From assembly GCA_949825065.1 (NCBI GenBank), contig OX463859.1, forward strand, positions 31,265,847-31,329,846: a stretch of DNA of 64,000 nt, read 5' to 3'. The stretch is from Odontocerum albicorne (taxonomy: Eukaryota > Arthropoda > Insecta > Trichoptera > Odontoceridae). The translations under genes were made by a program, and so were the position numbers. How positions within the stretch are numbered: position 1 is the first letter of the stretch; each line of letters begins with the position of its first letter. This document shows, piece by piece, positions 38,201-50,200 of this stretch. The notes under the pieces were generated by a model. It had not been told where the DNA came from and did not search any database. It was given only the letters and a program-made list of their open reading frames with translations.

Positions 38201-41200
38201 AAAAGTGTAAATTAAAAAAATTCAAATATGTATATTATTTATATGAAAGGAACACGGAATTATTTTTATCATATGTGAATTGTGGGGAAATGTTATTCTG
38301 AAACTGACAAATAAATTAAGGAAAAATGTTGTGAATTGTGGGACACATGTCGGGAATTGTGGGAAATTCACACGTTGTGAATTGTGGAAAAATATTGTTC
38401 TAGAATTGACAAATGAATTGCGGGAAAATGTTATTCTGAAACTGACAAATAAGTTGAGGGAAAATGTTGTGAATTGTGGGAAATATGTTGTGAATTGTGG
38501 GAAATTCACACATTGTGAATTGTGGAAATATGTTGTTCTAGAATTGACAAATGAATTGCGGTAAAATGTTATTCTGAAACTGACAAATAAGTTGGGGGAA
38601 AATGTTGTGAATTGTGGGAAATATGTTGTGAATTGTGGGAAATTCACACATTGTGAATTGTGGAAATATGTTGTTCTAGAATTGACAAATGAATTGCGGT
38701 AAAATGTATCATAAAATCGTGTAAATTGCGGGAGAATGTACGTTCCTGGTTATGCTGTATTTAGTTATCTACAAATAATATTTAACTTTCTAGGAAATCC
38801 ATAGCGGAGTCAACAGACAGTGGAGGTGGGGGCGGGAGTCCCTCCAAGAGTAGCCAAAAGTCCTCGGGACAGAACAGTTCTGCCGAGAGCAGTCCGGCCA
38901 GAGCTGCTTCACCCAGCAAGGCCAATCTCTACACTAACTCTGTAAGCAACCATAGTCACGTATTTGATAGTACATTATCATAATCTATTTAACACTTTTA
39001 TTGCAATACAATCTGGCGGGTTTATTGCCAGGTGTCAATCTCTTCCAACCAACCAGACAAAAGTAAATGAAGCAAGTTACGTGGTCGCATAAATCAGTGG
39101 TCCCCAACCTTTTTGTCGCCGCGGACCGGTCAACGTTTCATAATTTTACCGCGGCCCACTAGGGGGGGGGGGGACATTGAATGTAGTTTTTTTTTAAATT
39201 TAATAACAATATATTTGTACAATATATAATAAAATTTACAACTGTGGTACATAAGTTATAGTGACAAATAATAGTAGAGAAAACACAAGGTTTGTGGGAA
39301 AAATGAAGAAAAAATATATAATAACAATGAAGGATTATTAAGTTTCAGATAGTTTTTTAATTTTCTTTTGGATTGATGGGTTTTTCAATATTTTTAAGGT
39401 TCAACGGAAGGTTGAAAGTATTTTTTCCAAGATAGAGAAAAGAATTTTGAGAATGCTTAGGGATTAATATGGGGATTTTAATGTTATTCTGATATCTTGC
39501 AGATATATTCACTTGAAAGTTATTTATCTATTTTCCTTAAAAGTTTTGATGTTGAAGTTTTATGTGTTTTGATTTAATATTTTTAATTGAATCGTGTTTA
39601 AACATGCCTTCAAAATAAAATACAGTTACCCCTTAAAAATGAATAAAAACAGATTTAATATTTTAACTTAATGCTAAATGAATGAGAACCCTGAGCTTGC
39701 TTCATTGAAACGAGATGGTTCCATCTGGGGGTAATACGAGTAGGAGATTGTGACACCCGAAGTGTCTTGCTGATGTCCAGTTTATTTCTTTGTTTTGTTT
39801 TGGTTGCTGTCACTGCAGAAAACCCCGCTTCACATAGATAGGATGTCGGAAATGGCAATAGGGATTTTAGTGCTGTGGTGGCAATCTCAGGGTATTCCGC
39901 CATGACTCTAATCCAGAACACCGGCAGAGTTGTTGTCTCGAACATAATTTTAAGGCTGCCGTCATTTGCAATATCCAGCAGTTGATCTTCTTTCGCAGGC
40001 ATGCTAGATTCGCGTGGTTTATTGATAAATGGGTCCCGGATCCATTTCTTGCCAGTTCGTGGGTCTTTTGTGGTTGGGAAGTAGCGCTCAAACTCTTTTA
40101 AAAGTAAAGACAGGTGATCGTACCTATAAGGAAGCTTCCAACAGTTAAGTATATATCCCGATTTTCACTTTTTTAAATATTGATAAGATCTCAAATCTCG
40201 ATCGATAGACGTCTCGACTCAATCCTCGATCGACAGAGGACGACTTTAGACATCTTATGTATATATAAAGTATATAAAATATATAGTATTTGCCTTGTTT
40301 AAGTTACGGCAAGACCGCCTTCGGAATCAAGGACGACTCCGCATGCGGCATGCATATGGTAGTGTGGTGTTGTTTTATTTCGAAGGTATTGTCGGAAGGT
40401 CGGTGGTAACTTAGCGTGAAGCGGTTTTCAACGGAATAATTATTTTAAGCTATAATTAAGTTTTATTGGGTATGTTCGATTTTTCAAAAGTAATTTTGAT
40501 TTTTAAGCAGGCCCTTGCGCGGCCCAGTACTATTTGGTCCACGGCCCGGGGGTTGGGGACCACTGGCATAAATCATTCAAATGACTATCCATCCCCACGA
40601 AATCCATAAATATATACGCGAGAACATGCCCACGAACCCCACAAAGACGGACAATCACCCGAACATTATTTTTCATATAAAGTGAGATATCATCAATCAA
40701 AAGGAAAGGTAAGGATGGTGGAGAGGAAAGGAAAAGAAAAATCAGGAATGAAACACGTTATTTAACTGACTAGAAATTAAGAGTTTTTTCAGTCGCTTCT
40801 TAAAGCATGCCAAGGACGGAGCGAGTCTTATATTGGTTTATAACTGATTCCAGAGTCTCACTGCATGGACAGTAAAGGACGACGTAAAGAAAGAGGAGCG
40901 GTGAACTGGAAAGGCCAATAAACAATCTCTGTTTGAGCGTAGCGCTAATCCATGATTGGAAAGACGCTGAAAATTTTCGGCGAGATAAGAGGGTGCGGCG
41001 GGACAGTTAAGGATATTATACAATAGAGACAGTATGTGAATTTGGCGTCTATTTCTAACATTCGACCAGTTCAATGCCTTCTGGTATGAAGAAGATCGTA
41101 CTTTCGTAGGTTGAAAATAAATCTTAGACACACATTTCAATCTACTAAGATGATTGTCCACAATAATATTTGAGTGCCAACTTTGTTGTATGGGAGTGAA

Positions 41201-44200
41201 GAGTGGATGTGAAAAAGACTGAGAAGAAACTAATAAATGCTATCGAAACGGAGCGACAATGTAAATGAGGTGCATGGCCACGCTGTAACATACTGGACTT
41301 CCATGCAAAAGGCCGTCAGTTCGAACCCCGCACTGTGCTACTCCCCTCGAATGACACAGGCATTTTTTATACCCTAGTATTCTGGGATATAAGGATACTT
41401 ATGATTTGATAATAAAATACAGAATGAAGTGATATGGGATGAATGTGAATTTAAGGCTGATGTGTTAACCGGTTCACTCCCACGAGCGCTTTGACGTGCT
41501 CTCCGATTCAGTGCTCGCCAGGCCGGCCATACAAAATGAACGCGTAAACGCGCTCTCCTTTGAGCTTGTCGCAAGCTAATATCAAATCCAATTGTAATAA
41601 TTTATAAATTGATACACATAGTGACATCTATTGGGATGGTCAAGAAATGTTTAAATATTACAATTTACTGATATTATCAAAGTTACAGTCATCTTTCTAA
41701 AAGCTTTCACTGACAGTCAATACAGGGTTACCGACTACAGTTTTTTGCGACGTAATTGCGATGATTTATAATGACTTCGTTTGTAGTTTTCTTCAATGGT
41801 TGATTTTTAACTTTTGTGCGTTATTTTTATTAATTTTTTCAAGTATTTATTTACAAAGTGTGTTTTCATGTATTCTTTGGTTATTGGCAGTAGTTTTGCG
41901 GCATAATACATCGTTTATATAGACTTTCTACGGTTTTATTTTATAGTTTATTTACCTTATGTGCTTTATTATACATCATACAGATAATTTGTTGATTTTA
42001 GTTTACAAAGTATATTATATTCCGCTATATTTATAAGTAAACGTGTTTTCTGTGTCAAGTTGTGACAACCCTGACATTTTGTGAATATTTAAACTGTGTT
42101 TTTCTGAGTGAACGGCAGCTCAAACGCTCAAAAGAATGTTCGTCGAGATATGAAAGTCTAGGGCTTTGTCCTCTCTGCCTATCCAGACAGGGAGATGGCG
42201 TGGTGTATTAATTAGCCACACCTGTGTCACGTTATTATGGTTTTCTTATGTATGTATAATGGTGTAGATTGTATTGTATTGCACTTTCATTGTATAATCT
42301 GGCGAGTTTCTACCCATCAGGTAATCTCTTCCAACCAACCAGAAAGATGTTAGAGTCTTTGAGTGAAATCCAGAGTAGAATCAGTTTTTTTTTTAAAGAA
42401 ATCTGGGTTTCAACGGGAATAGAATCCGCAACCCTCAGATAGGGAAACATCCCTCCTATCAACTAGGCCAAGGAGGTCGTATATGTCGTTTGGACAAAAT
42501 TTTCATTGTTTACTTAATTGCAAACATGTTGAATGTATATTATAATGAAAGGTAATAGTTGAATGCATTTTTTCATCCATTGTTTACCCCAATTGCTTGA
42601 TGTTTTTTTTGGTGTCATTTTAAAGATTGAACTATAGGGTATTTCACTATTGTTATTTTTGTTGTTGTTCATTGTTGTTTATTGTTGTTCATCGTTGTTC
42701 ATTCTTCATCATTGTTCCTATTGTTATTATTTTAAGACTTTTAAATGTTTAATTGTCTTCTAGTGCTATGCATTTTATTTCATGTAATGAGGTTAACACA
42801 TTCAGTGCTGAAAACGCCTATAGACATTCATATAAACTTTTACTGGGTGCTCAAAATGCCTATAGGCATTCATATAAACTTTTGCTGAATGCTCAAAATG
42901 CCTATAGGCATTCATATAAACTTTTGCTGGGTGCTCAAAATGCCTATAGGCATTCATATAAACTTTTGCTGGGTGCTCAAAATGCCTATAGGCATTCATA
43001 TAAACTTTTGCTGGGTGCTCAAAATGCCCATAGGCATTCATATAAACTTTTGCTGGGTGCTCAAAATGCTTATAGGCATTCATATAAACTTTTGCTGAAT
43101 GCTCAAAATGCCTATAGTCATTCATATAAACTTTTGCTGGGTGCTCAAAATGCCTATAGGCACTCATATTAACTTTTGCTGAGTGCTCAAAATGCCTATA
43201 GGCATTCATATAAACTTTTCCTGGGTGCTCAAAATGCTTATAGGCATTCATATAAGCTTTTGCTGAATGCTCAAAATGCCTATAGGCATTCATATAAACT
43301 TTTGCTGGGTGCTCAAAATGCCTATTGGCATACATATAAACTTTTGCTGGGTGCTCAAAATGCCTATCGTCATTTTATTCACAGTTTCTTTGGGAACCCA
43401 GAGTGGCCTTACGGTACTGATAGGGTTTGCAAGGGTTATATGGCAATGAATTTTACTTGCTTTTTTACAGTAATTATAAAAGAAATAATTCAGCAATCAA
43501 TATGTTCAGTCTGCTCGTGGGTTGATGTAGAATGCAGCCACACGAGTGTCAGAGTGTGAACTGCAGGACACATGAGCAAGACACTTCGAACGCACATTGC
43601 AGTCCGAACAAAACGTAGTTTATAGACGGACCACTCCTGTTTGAGGGTCACGCATCAACAAAAATCAGACTTCAGCCGCTTCCCGCACCACTAAAGGAAG
43701 AGAGGGCTGAGGACATACCACCGCCAGGGAACATGCCTCGAGCTGTCGGTGTCTGTTCAAATTTACGAGAGCTGAAGGCGAGTAATGCACTAGACCCTGC
43801 ACCCGGGTCGCCGGCGCTAGCGTTGATGCTGAACACTCGAGGATGACGCGCCGCCGCTGTTGGTTAAAATGTTAAATAAATAATGCATTTGACATATTGA
43901 GTGGTTAAGATTTTTATCTGATTACCATTTAATTTCAGAGTCCAGCAAAGAAACTGAACATCACCTCGGAGTTTGATGGTTTGACAGTTCCTGGGATAGC
44001 GCAGAGCCGGAAGAGTATAGCGGATCCCACCAACATCATGCACGCACTCAATGCGAGGTATGCCTTCGAGTTTATTCATCGAACCATACTCAAATTCTCG
44101 ATAGTCCACTCATCAAGTGTGGGCTCGAGGGTGACACACTGGACCATTAATCTTTTCCAGTTTTCTACCAATACTCCTTCCTTTCTCAAAAATGACATTG

Positions 44201-47200
44201 TTCAATTAATATAGTGAAACAGAGTTTCTTTGGGTTGCCTCTCTTCGCAGGTAGAGATTGCTTGGCACTGGTCTGATAACTGTATGTGGGAGAGATATAA
44301 TGCTTTCTGAAGACGTCGGTTATGATTATTGTATATTTATTTTAATGTTTACATATTTGTCTTGACTGAGTGGTTTAATACTTCCAAAGGTATAAAGCAA
44401 GGATGCATTATGTTACTCTGGACGTTATAGATTTATGTGTGAAGGAACTATAGAGATCAATCGGTGGTGTACAAATGTTGAATGGGAATGTGTGTGATTA
44501 TATGGTAGTGTTAGGGGAGAATGAAAATTTATTACAAAGATAATTAAATTGTATAAGGGATGCAAAGAAAAAGCCCTGATAGTAAATTAATGAAAATCTA
44601 AAGTCATGATAGAAATAGAAACGTGTGAAAGGAAAAGGAAATGCGATATATAGGTGAATAATAAAAGATTGGAGCAAGTTGACAAATTCTGCTATTTGGG
44701 TTAAATTTTTTCAGATGATTCAAAAGTTACGATAGATATCGGACGGCGTGTATCAACAGGAAATTAAGTCAATGGGCCCCTTAAATATATCTACTGGAAC
44801 TGGACAGTATCAAAATCTGCTAAGATGATAGTCCACAAGAGTATTTTAGTATCAACTTTGATGTATGGGAGGGTAAATGTAGACATGGAAAAAATGTTGT
44901 AGAAATGTATGCACTGAGAAGAATACATTTCGTGACAATGTATGACAGAATACGGAATAAAGTGATAAGAGATGAATGCGAACTAAAGACTGATGTGTTG
45001 AGTAAGATGAAGAAGATCACTCTGAGATGGTTTGGGCATGTGGAACAAACAAATATGTAGTGCAGATGTGAGTGAAAGACGTGTGAGAAAAGAATATGTA
45101 GTGCAGATGTGAGTGAAAGACGTGTGAGAAAAGAATATGTAGTGCAGATGTGAGTGAAAGACGTGTGAGAAAAAAATATGTAGTGCAGATGTGAGTGAAA
45201 GACGTGTGAGAAAAGAATATGTAGTGCAGATGTGAGTGAAAGACGTGTGAGAAAAGAATATGTAGTGCAGATGTGAGTGAAAAACGTGTGAGAAAAGAAT
45301 ATGTAGTGCAGATGTGAGTGAAAGACGTGTGAGAAAAGAATATGTAGTGCAGATGTGAGTGAAAGACGTGTGAGAAAAGAATAAGGAAAGTGTGGATTGA
45401 TCAAGTGTTTGATATTTTGAAAGAAGGAAACGTAAAATGTCGTAGGAGTTGTATGAGAAGGTATATGGAAGTAGAAGAGGCGAAAGATTTGTATCGCGAT
45501 AGGAAAGTCTGGCGCTCTCTCCTCTTTGACGGTGTGATGTTATTATGTATGTAATTAAAATAAAATCATGCAATTTCTCATGAATTTTCAGGGCTGAGGG
45601 TGAAGGTTCTCCGACCCGCAGACGTCTGGTGCGCAACCAATCTGAGGGCTCCCCTAAGCTTGCAGAGCACGCAGACCTGCGCAGGCCTGGGGCGGAGATA
45701 GGCAGCCAGATGCTGAGGCGCCGCCCAGAGTACGGCCTCATGGGGGAGAGTACCTGTATGGGGGATCACAAGGTAAACGGAATACTTAAGGACAGTTTCA
45801 ATTAAATAATTTATAAATCGTCATACTGTGCGTAGAACATACATACATATATACAGTACCCGGCGATAAGTAATACACATCGGGCTTAAGAAAGAGACTG
45901 TCGGCCATAATTGGATAACTTCGGCTTTGTAGAGCGTCGTCTCTGTCGCACGATACGCTAACAGTCCGGTATCTACAATGACAGAGATGACGCTCTACAA
46001 AGCCGAAGTTAGCCGATTATGGGCGATAGTCTCTTTCGTAAACCCGATGTGGATTACTTACCGCCGGGTACTGTACTATCATACTTTTCCTGTTGGGGTA
46101 CGCAGAGAGTACAGATTTTCCTATCTCGATATATAAAGTAAAGGGGAAAGAAATGACAACATTTTTTAATACGACAAAAAATTGATTTAAACAAAAACTA
46201 TACAATATTATTCCGTTAAATAATTTCCGTTGTTACCGATGATCTTCCTCCACAGAATAGGCAGTTTTTTAATACCTTTTTCGTAAAATTCTGGCGGTTT
46301 TTCAGTAAAATATGACTCCGAGTGATTTCGGACTTGTTCGACATTCGTAAATTTTTTATCTCGAAGCGAATGTTCCATCGACTTAAAAAGATGTTAATCC
46401 GAAGGTCCAATATCAGGTGAATATGGTGGATGTTGCAGAACTTCTAAATCTAGCTCTCTTATTTTGTCCCGCGTAATCCTTGCTGCGTGTGGTCTTGCAT
46501 TATCATGTTGTAGAATTCGTCTCTGATTGTTTACTAAAACTGATCGTTTTTGAAGCAGTTCTGCCTTTAATCTTTCTATTTGGGCACAATACACATCTGC
46601 TGTAACAGTCTGACCAGGTTTTAGTAATTCATAATAAATTACTCCCAAAACATCCCACCAAACACAAAGGAGAACCTTTTTCAGAGTCAATGTCGGCTGA
46701 GGGGTAGACACAGGTACCTGATTCGTCGAAAGCCATTGTTTTTTTCTCCTCGGATTGGTGTAGAGGACCCACTTCTCATCCCCAGTAACAATTCTTCTAA
46801 GAATCGAACCAGTTTCATATCTGGAGAGTAAAGATGAACAGATTGTTATTCGTTGTTCCATAGCCGTTGGAAAAGTTCGTGCGGCTCCCAAATTCCTTGT
46901 CTATTTTGTTTTCCGAGCCTTTTCAAATAGACCTTCACTGTTGACCATGGACAACCGATATCTTGTGACAATTCTTTGATGGTTTTACGCGGATCGGACC
47001 CCACTAATGAGTTTAAAGTGTCATCATCGATTTTAAGAGGTCTTCCTGATTTTGGTTTGTCCTTTAATTCCCTTTCACCACTTTCAAACTTTTGAAACCA
47101 TCTATGGCACTTTCGAGGATTCAAGATGTCTCCATAAATATTGCAGATGGTCTGGGTAGCTTCTTTTGACTTCAATCTTTTATCGAATAAAAACAGCATA

Positions 47201-50200
47201 AAATACCGCAAATGTGTCTCTTCAATCTCTGGCTTTTGCATTTTTGTACTATGGACCAAAACCAAAAAAGAATATCAAAACAGAAAGGATATTAATAGAG
47301 CTTCAAAACGATACCAACCATGACGTGTTAACCCAACGGTAACTGGTGGCAAACTGGTTTCAACGTGACGCAATATGAAAATTGACATTTCTTTTCGCTT
47401 TACCTAATATATGATTTGTCTCTTCCACATCCATACACCTCGTACATCTCCTATGTTTTCGCTTTACCTAATATATGATTTGTCTCTTCCATATCCATAC
47501 ACCTCGTACATCTCCTATGTTTTCGCTTTACCTAATATATGATTTGTCTCTTCCACATCCATACACCTCGTACATCTCCTATGTTTTCGCTTTACCTAAT
47601 ATATGATTTGTCTCTTCCACATCCATGCACCTCGTACATCTCCTATGTTTTCGCTTTACCTAATACATGATTTGTCTCTTCCACATCCATACACCTCGTA
47701 CATCTCCTATGTTTTCGCTTTACCTAATATATGATTTGTCTCTTCCACATCCATACACCTCGTACATCTCCTATGTTTTCGCTTTACCTAATATATGATT
47801 TGTCTCTTCCACATCCATACACCTCGTACATCTCCTATGTTTTCGCTTTACCTAATATATGATTTGTCTCTTCCACATCCATACACCTCGTACATCTCCT
47901 ATGTTTTCGCTTTACCTAATATATGATTTGTCTCTTCCACATCCATACACCTCGTACATCTCCTATGTTTTCGCTTTACCTAATATATGATTTGTCTCTT
48001 CCACATCCATGCACCTCGTACATCTCCTATGTTTTCGCTTTACCTAATACATGATTTGTCTCTTCCACATCCATACACCTCGTACATCTCCTATGTTTTC
48101 GCTTTACCTAATATATGATTTGTCTCTTCCACATCCATACACCTCGTACATCTCCTATGTTTTCGCTTTACCTAATATATGATTTGTCTCTTCCACATCC
48201 ATGCACCTCGTACATCTCCTATGTTTTCGCTTTACCTAATACATGATTTGTCTCTTCCACATCCATACACCTCGTACATCTCCTATGTTTTCGCTTTACC
48301 TAATATATGATTTGTCTCTTCCACATCCATACACCTCGTACATCTCCTATGTTTTCGCTTTACCTAATATATGATTTGTCTCTTCCACATCCATACACCT
48401 CGTACATCTCCTATGTTTTCGCTTTACCTAATATATGATTTGTCTCTTCCACATCCATACACCTCGTACATCTCCTATGTTTTCGCTTTACCTAATATAT
48501 GATTTGTCTCTTCCACATCCATACACCTCGTACATCTCCTATGTTTTCGCTTTACCTAATATATGATTTGTCTCTTCCACATCCATACACCTCGTACATC
48601 TCCTATGTTTTCGCTTTACCTAATATATGATTTGTCTCTTCCACATCCATACACCTCGTACATCTCCTATGTTTTCGCTTTACCTAATATATGATTTGTC
48701 TCTTCCACATCCATACACCTCGTACATCTCCTATGTTTTCGCTTTACCTAATATATGATTTGTCTCTTCCACATCCATGCACCTCGTACATCTCCTATGT
48801 TTTCGCTTTACCTAATACATGATTTGTCTCTTCCACATCCATACACCTCGTACATCTCCTATGTTTTCGCTTTACCTAATATATGATTTGTCTCTTCCAC
48901 ATCCATACACCTCGTACATCTCCTATGTTTTCGCTTTACCTAATATATGATTTGTCTCTTCCACATCCATACACCTCGTACATCTCCTATGTTTTCGCTT
49001 TACCTAATATATGATTTGTCTCTTCCACATCCATACACCTCGTACATCTCCTATGTTTTCGCTTTACCTAATATATGATTTGTCTCTTCCACATCCATAC
49101 ACCTCGTACATCTCCTATGTTTTCGCTTTACCTAATATATGATTTGTCTCTTCCACATCCATACACCTCGTACATCTCCTATGTTTTCGCTTTACCTAAT
49201 ATATGATTTGTCTCTTCCACATCCATACACCTCGTACATCTCCTATGTTTTCGCTTTACCTAATATATGATTTGTCTCTTCCACATCCATACACCTCGTA
49301 CATCTCCTATGTTTTCGCTTTACCTAATATATGATTTGTCTCTTCCACATCCATGCACCTCGTACATCTCCTATGTTTTCGCTTTACCTAATACATGATT
49401 TGTCTCTTCCACATCCATACACCTCGTACATCTCCTATGTTTTCGCTTTACCTAATATATGATTTGTCTCTTCCACATCCATACACCTCGTACATCTCCT
49501 ATGTTTTCGCTTTACCTAATATATGATTTGTCTCTTCCACATCCATACACCTCGTACATCTCCTATGTTTTCGCTTTACCTAATATATGATTTGTCTCTT
49601 CCACATCCATACACCTCGTACATCTCCTATGTTTTCGCTTTACCTAATATATGATTTGTCTCTTCCACATCCATACACCTCGTACATCTCCTATGTTTTC
49701 GCTTTACCTAATATATGATTTGTCTCTTCCACATCCATACACCTCGTACATCTCCTATGTTTTCGCTTTACCTAATATATGATTTGTCTCTTCCACATCC
49801 ATACACCTCGTACATCTCCTATGTTTTCGCTTTACCTAATATATGATTTGTCTCTTCCACATCCATACACCTCGTACATCTCCTATGTTTTCGCTTTACC
49901 TAATATATGATTTGTCTCTTCCACATCCATGCACCTCGTACATCTCCTATGTTTTCGCTTTACCTAATACATGATTTGTCTCTTCCACATCCATACACCT
50001 CGTACATCTCCTATGTTTTCGCTTTACCTAATATATGATTTGTCTCTTCCACATCCATACACCTCGTACATCTCCTATGTTTTCGCTTTACCTAATATAT
50101 GATTTGTCTCTTCCACATCCATACACCTCGTACATCTCCTATGTTTTCGCTTTACCTAATATATGATTTGTCTCTTCCACATCCATACACCTCGTACATC

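Larger units (their letters stand above)
38986..41106 (-). mobile_element. LINE family A 3' end, copy 6, split by a hAT element
   Basis: The tail and 3' UTR (38986-39094) and the coding end (40566-41106) are separated by the hAT at 39095-40565. The coding part reads SLLYNILNCPAAPSYLAENF and then QRLSNHGLALRSNRDC and HAVRLWNQL on the minus strand, the best-preserved C-terminus of this LINE in the window. Confidence 0.85.

Noticed and set aside
38222..38647. 141-codon minus-strand frame (NFPQFTTYFPQFTTF)
   Set aside because: Product of the 138-bp tandem repeat.
42802..43335. 177-codon minus-strand and 139-codon plus-strand frames
   Set aside because: Both are products of a 42-bp tandem repeat with a period divisible by three.
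44983..45741. 252-codon open frame on the minus strand
   Set aside because: It runs through the 41-bp array and antisense to INPP5A exon 9; it is (F)SHTSFTHICTTYSFLTRL repeats with no domain.
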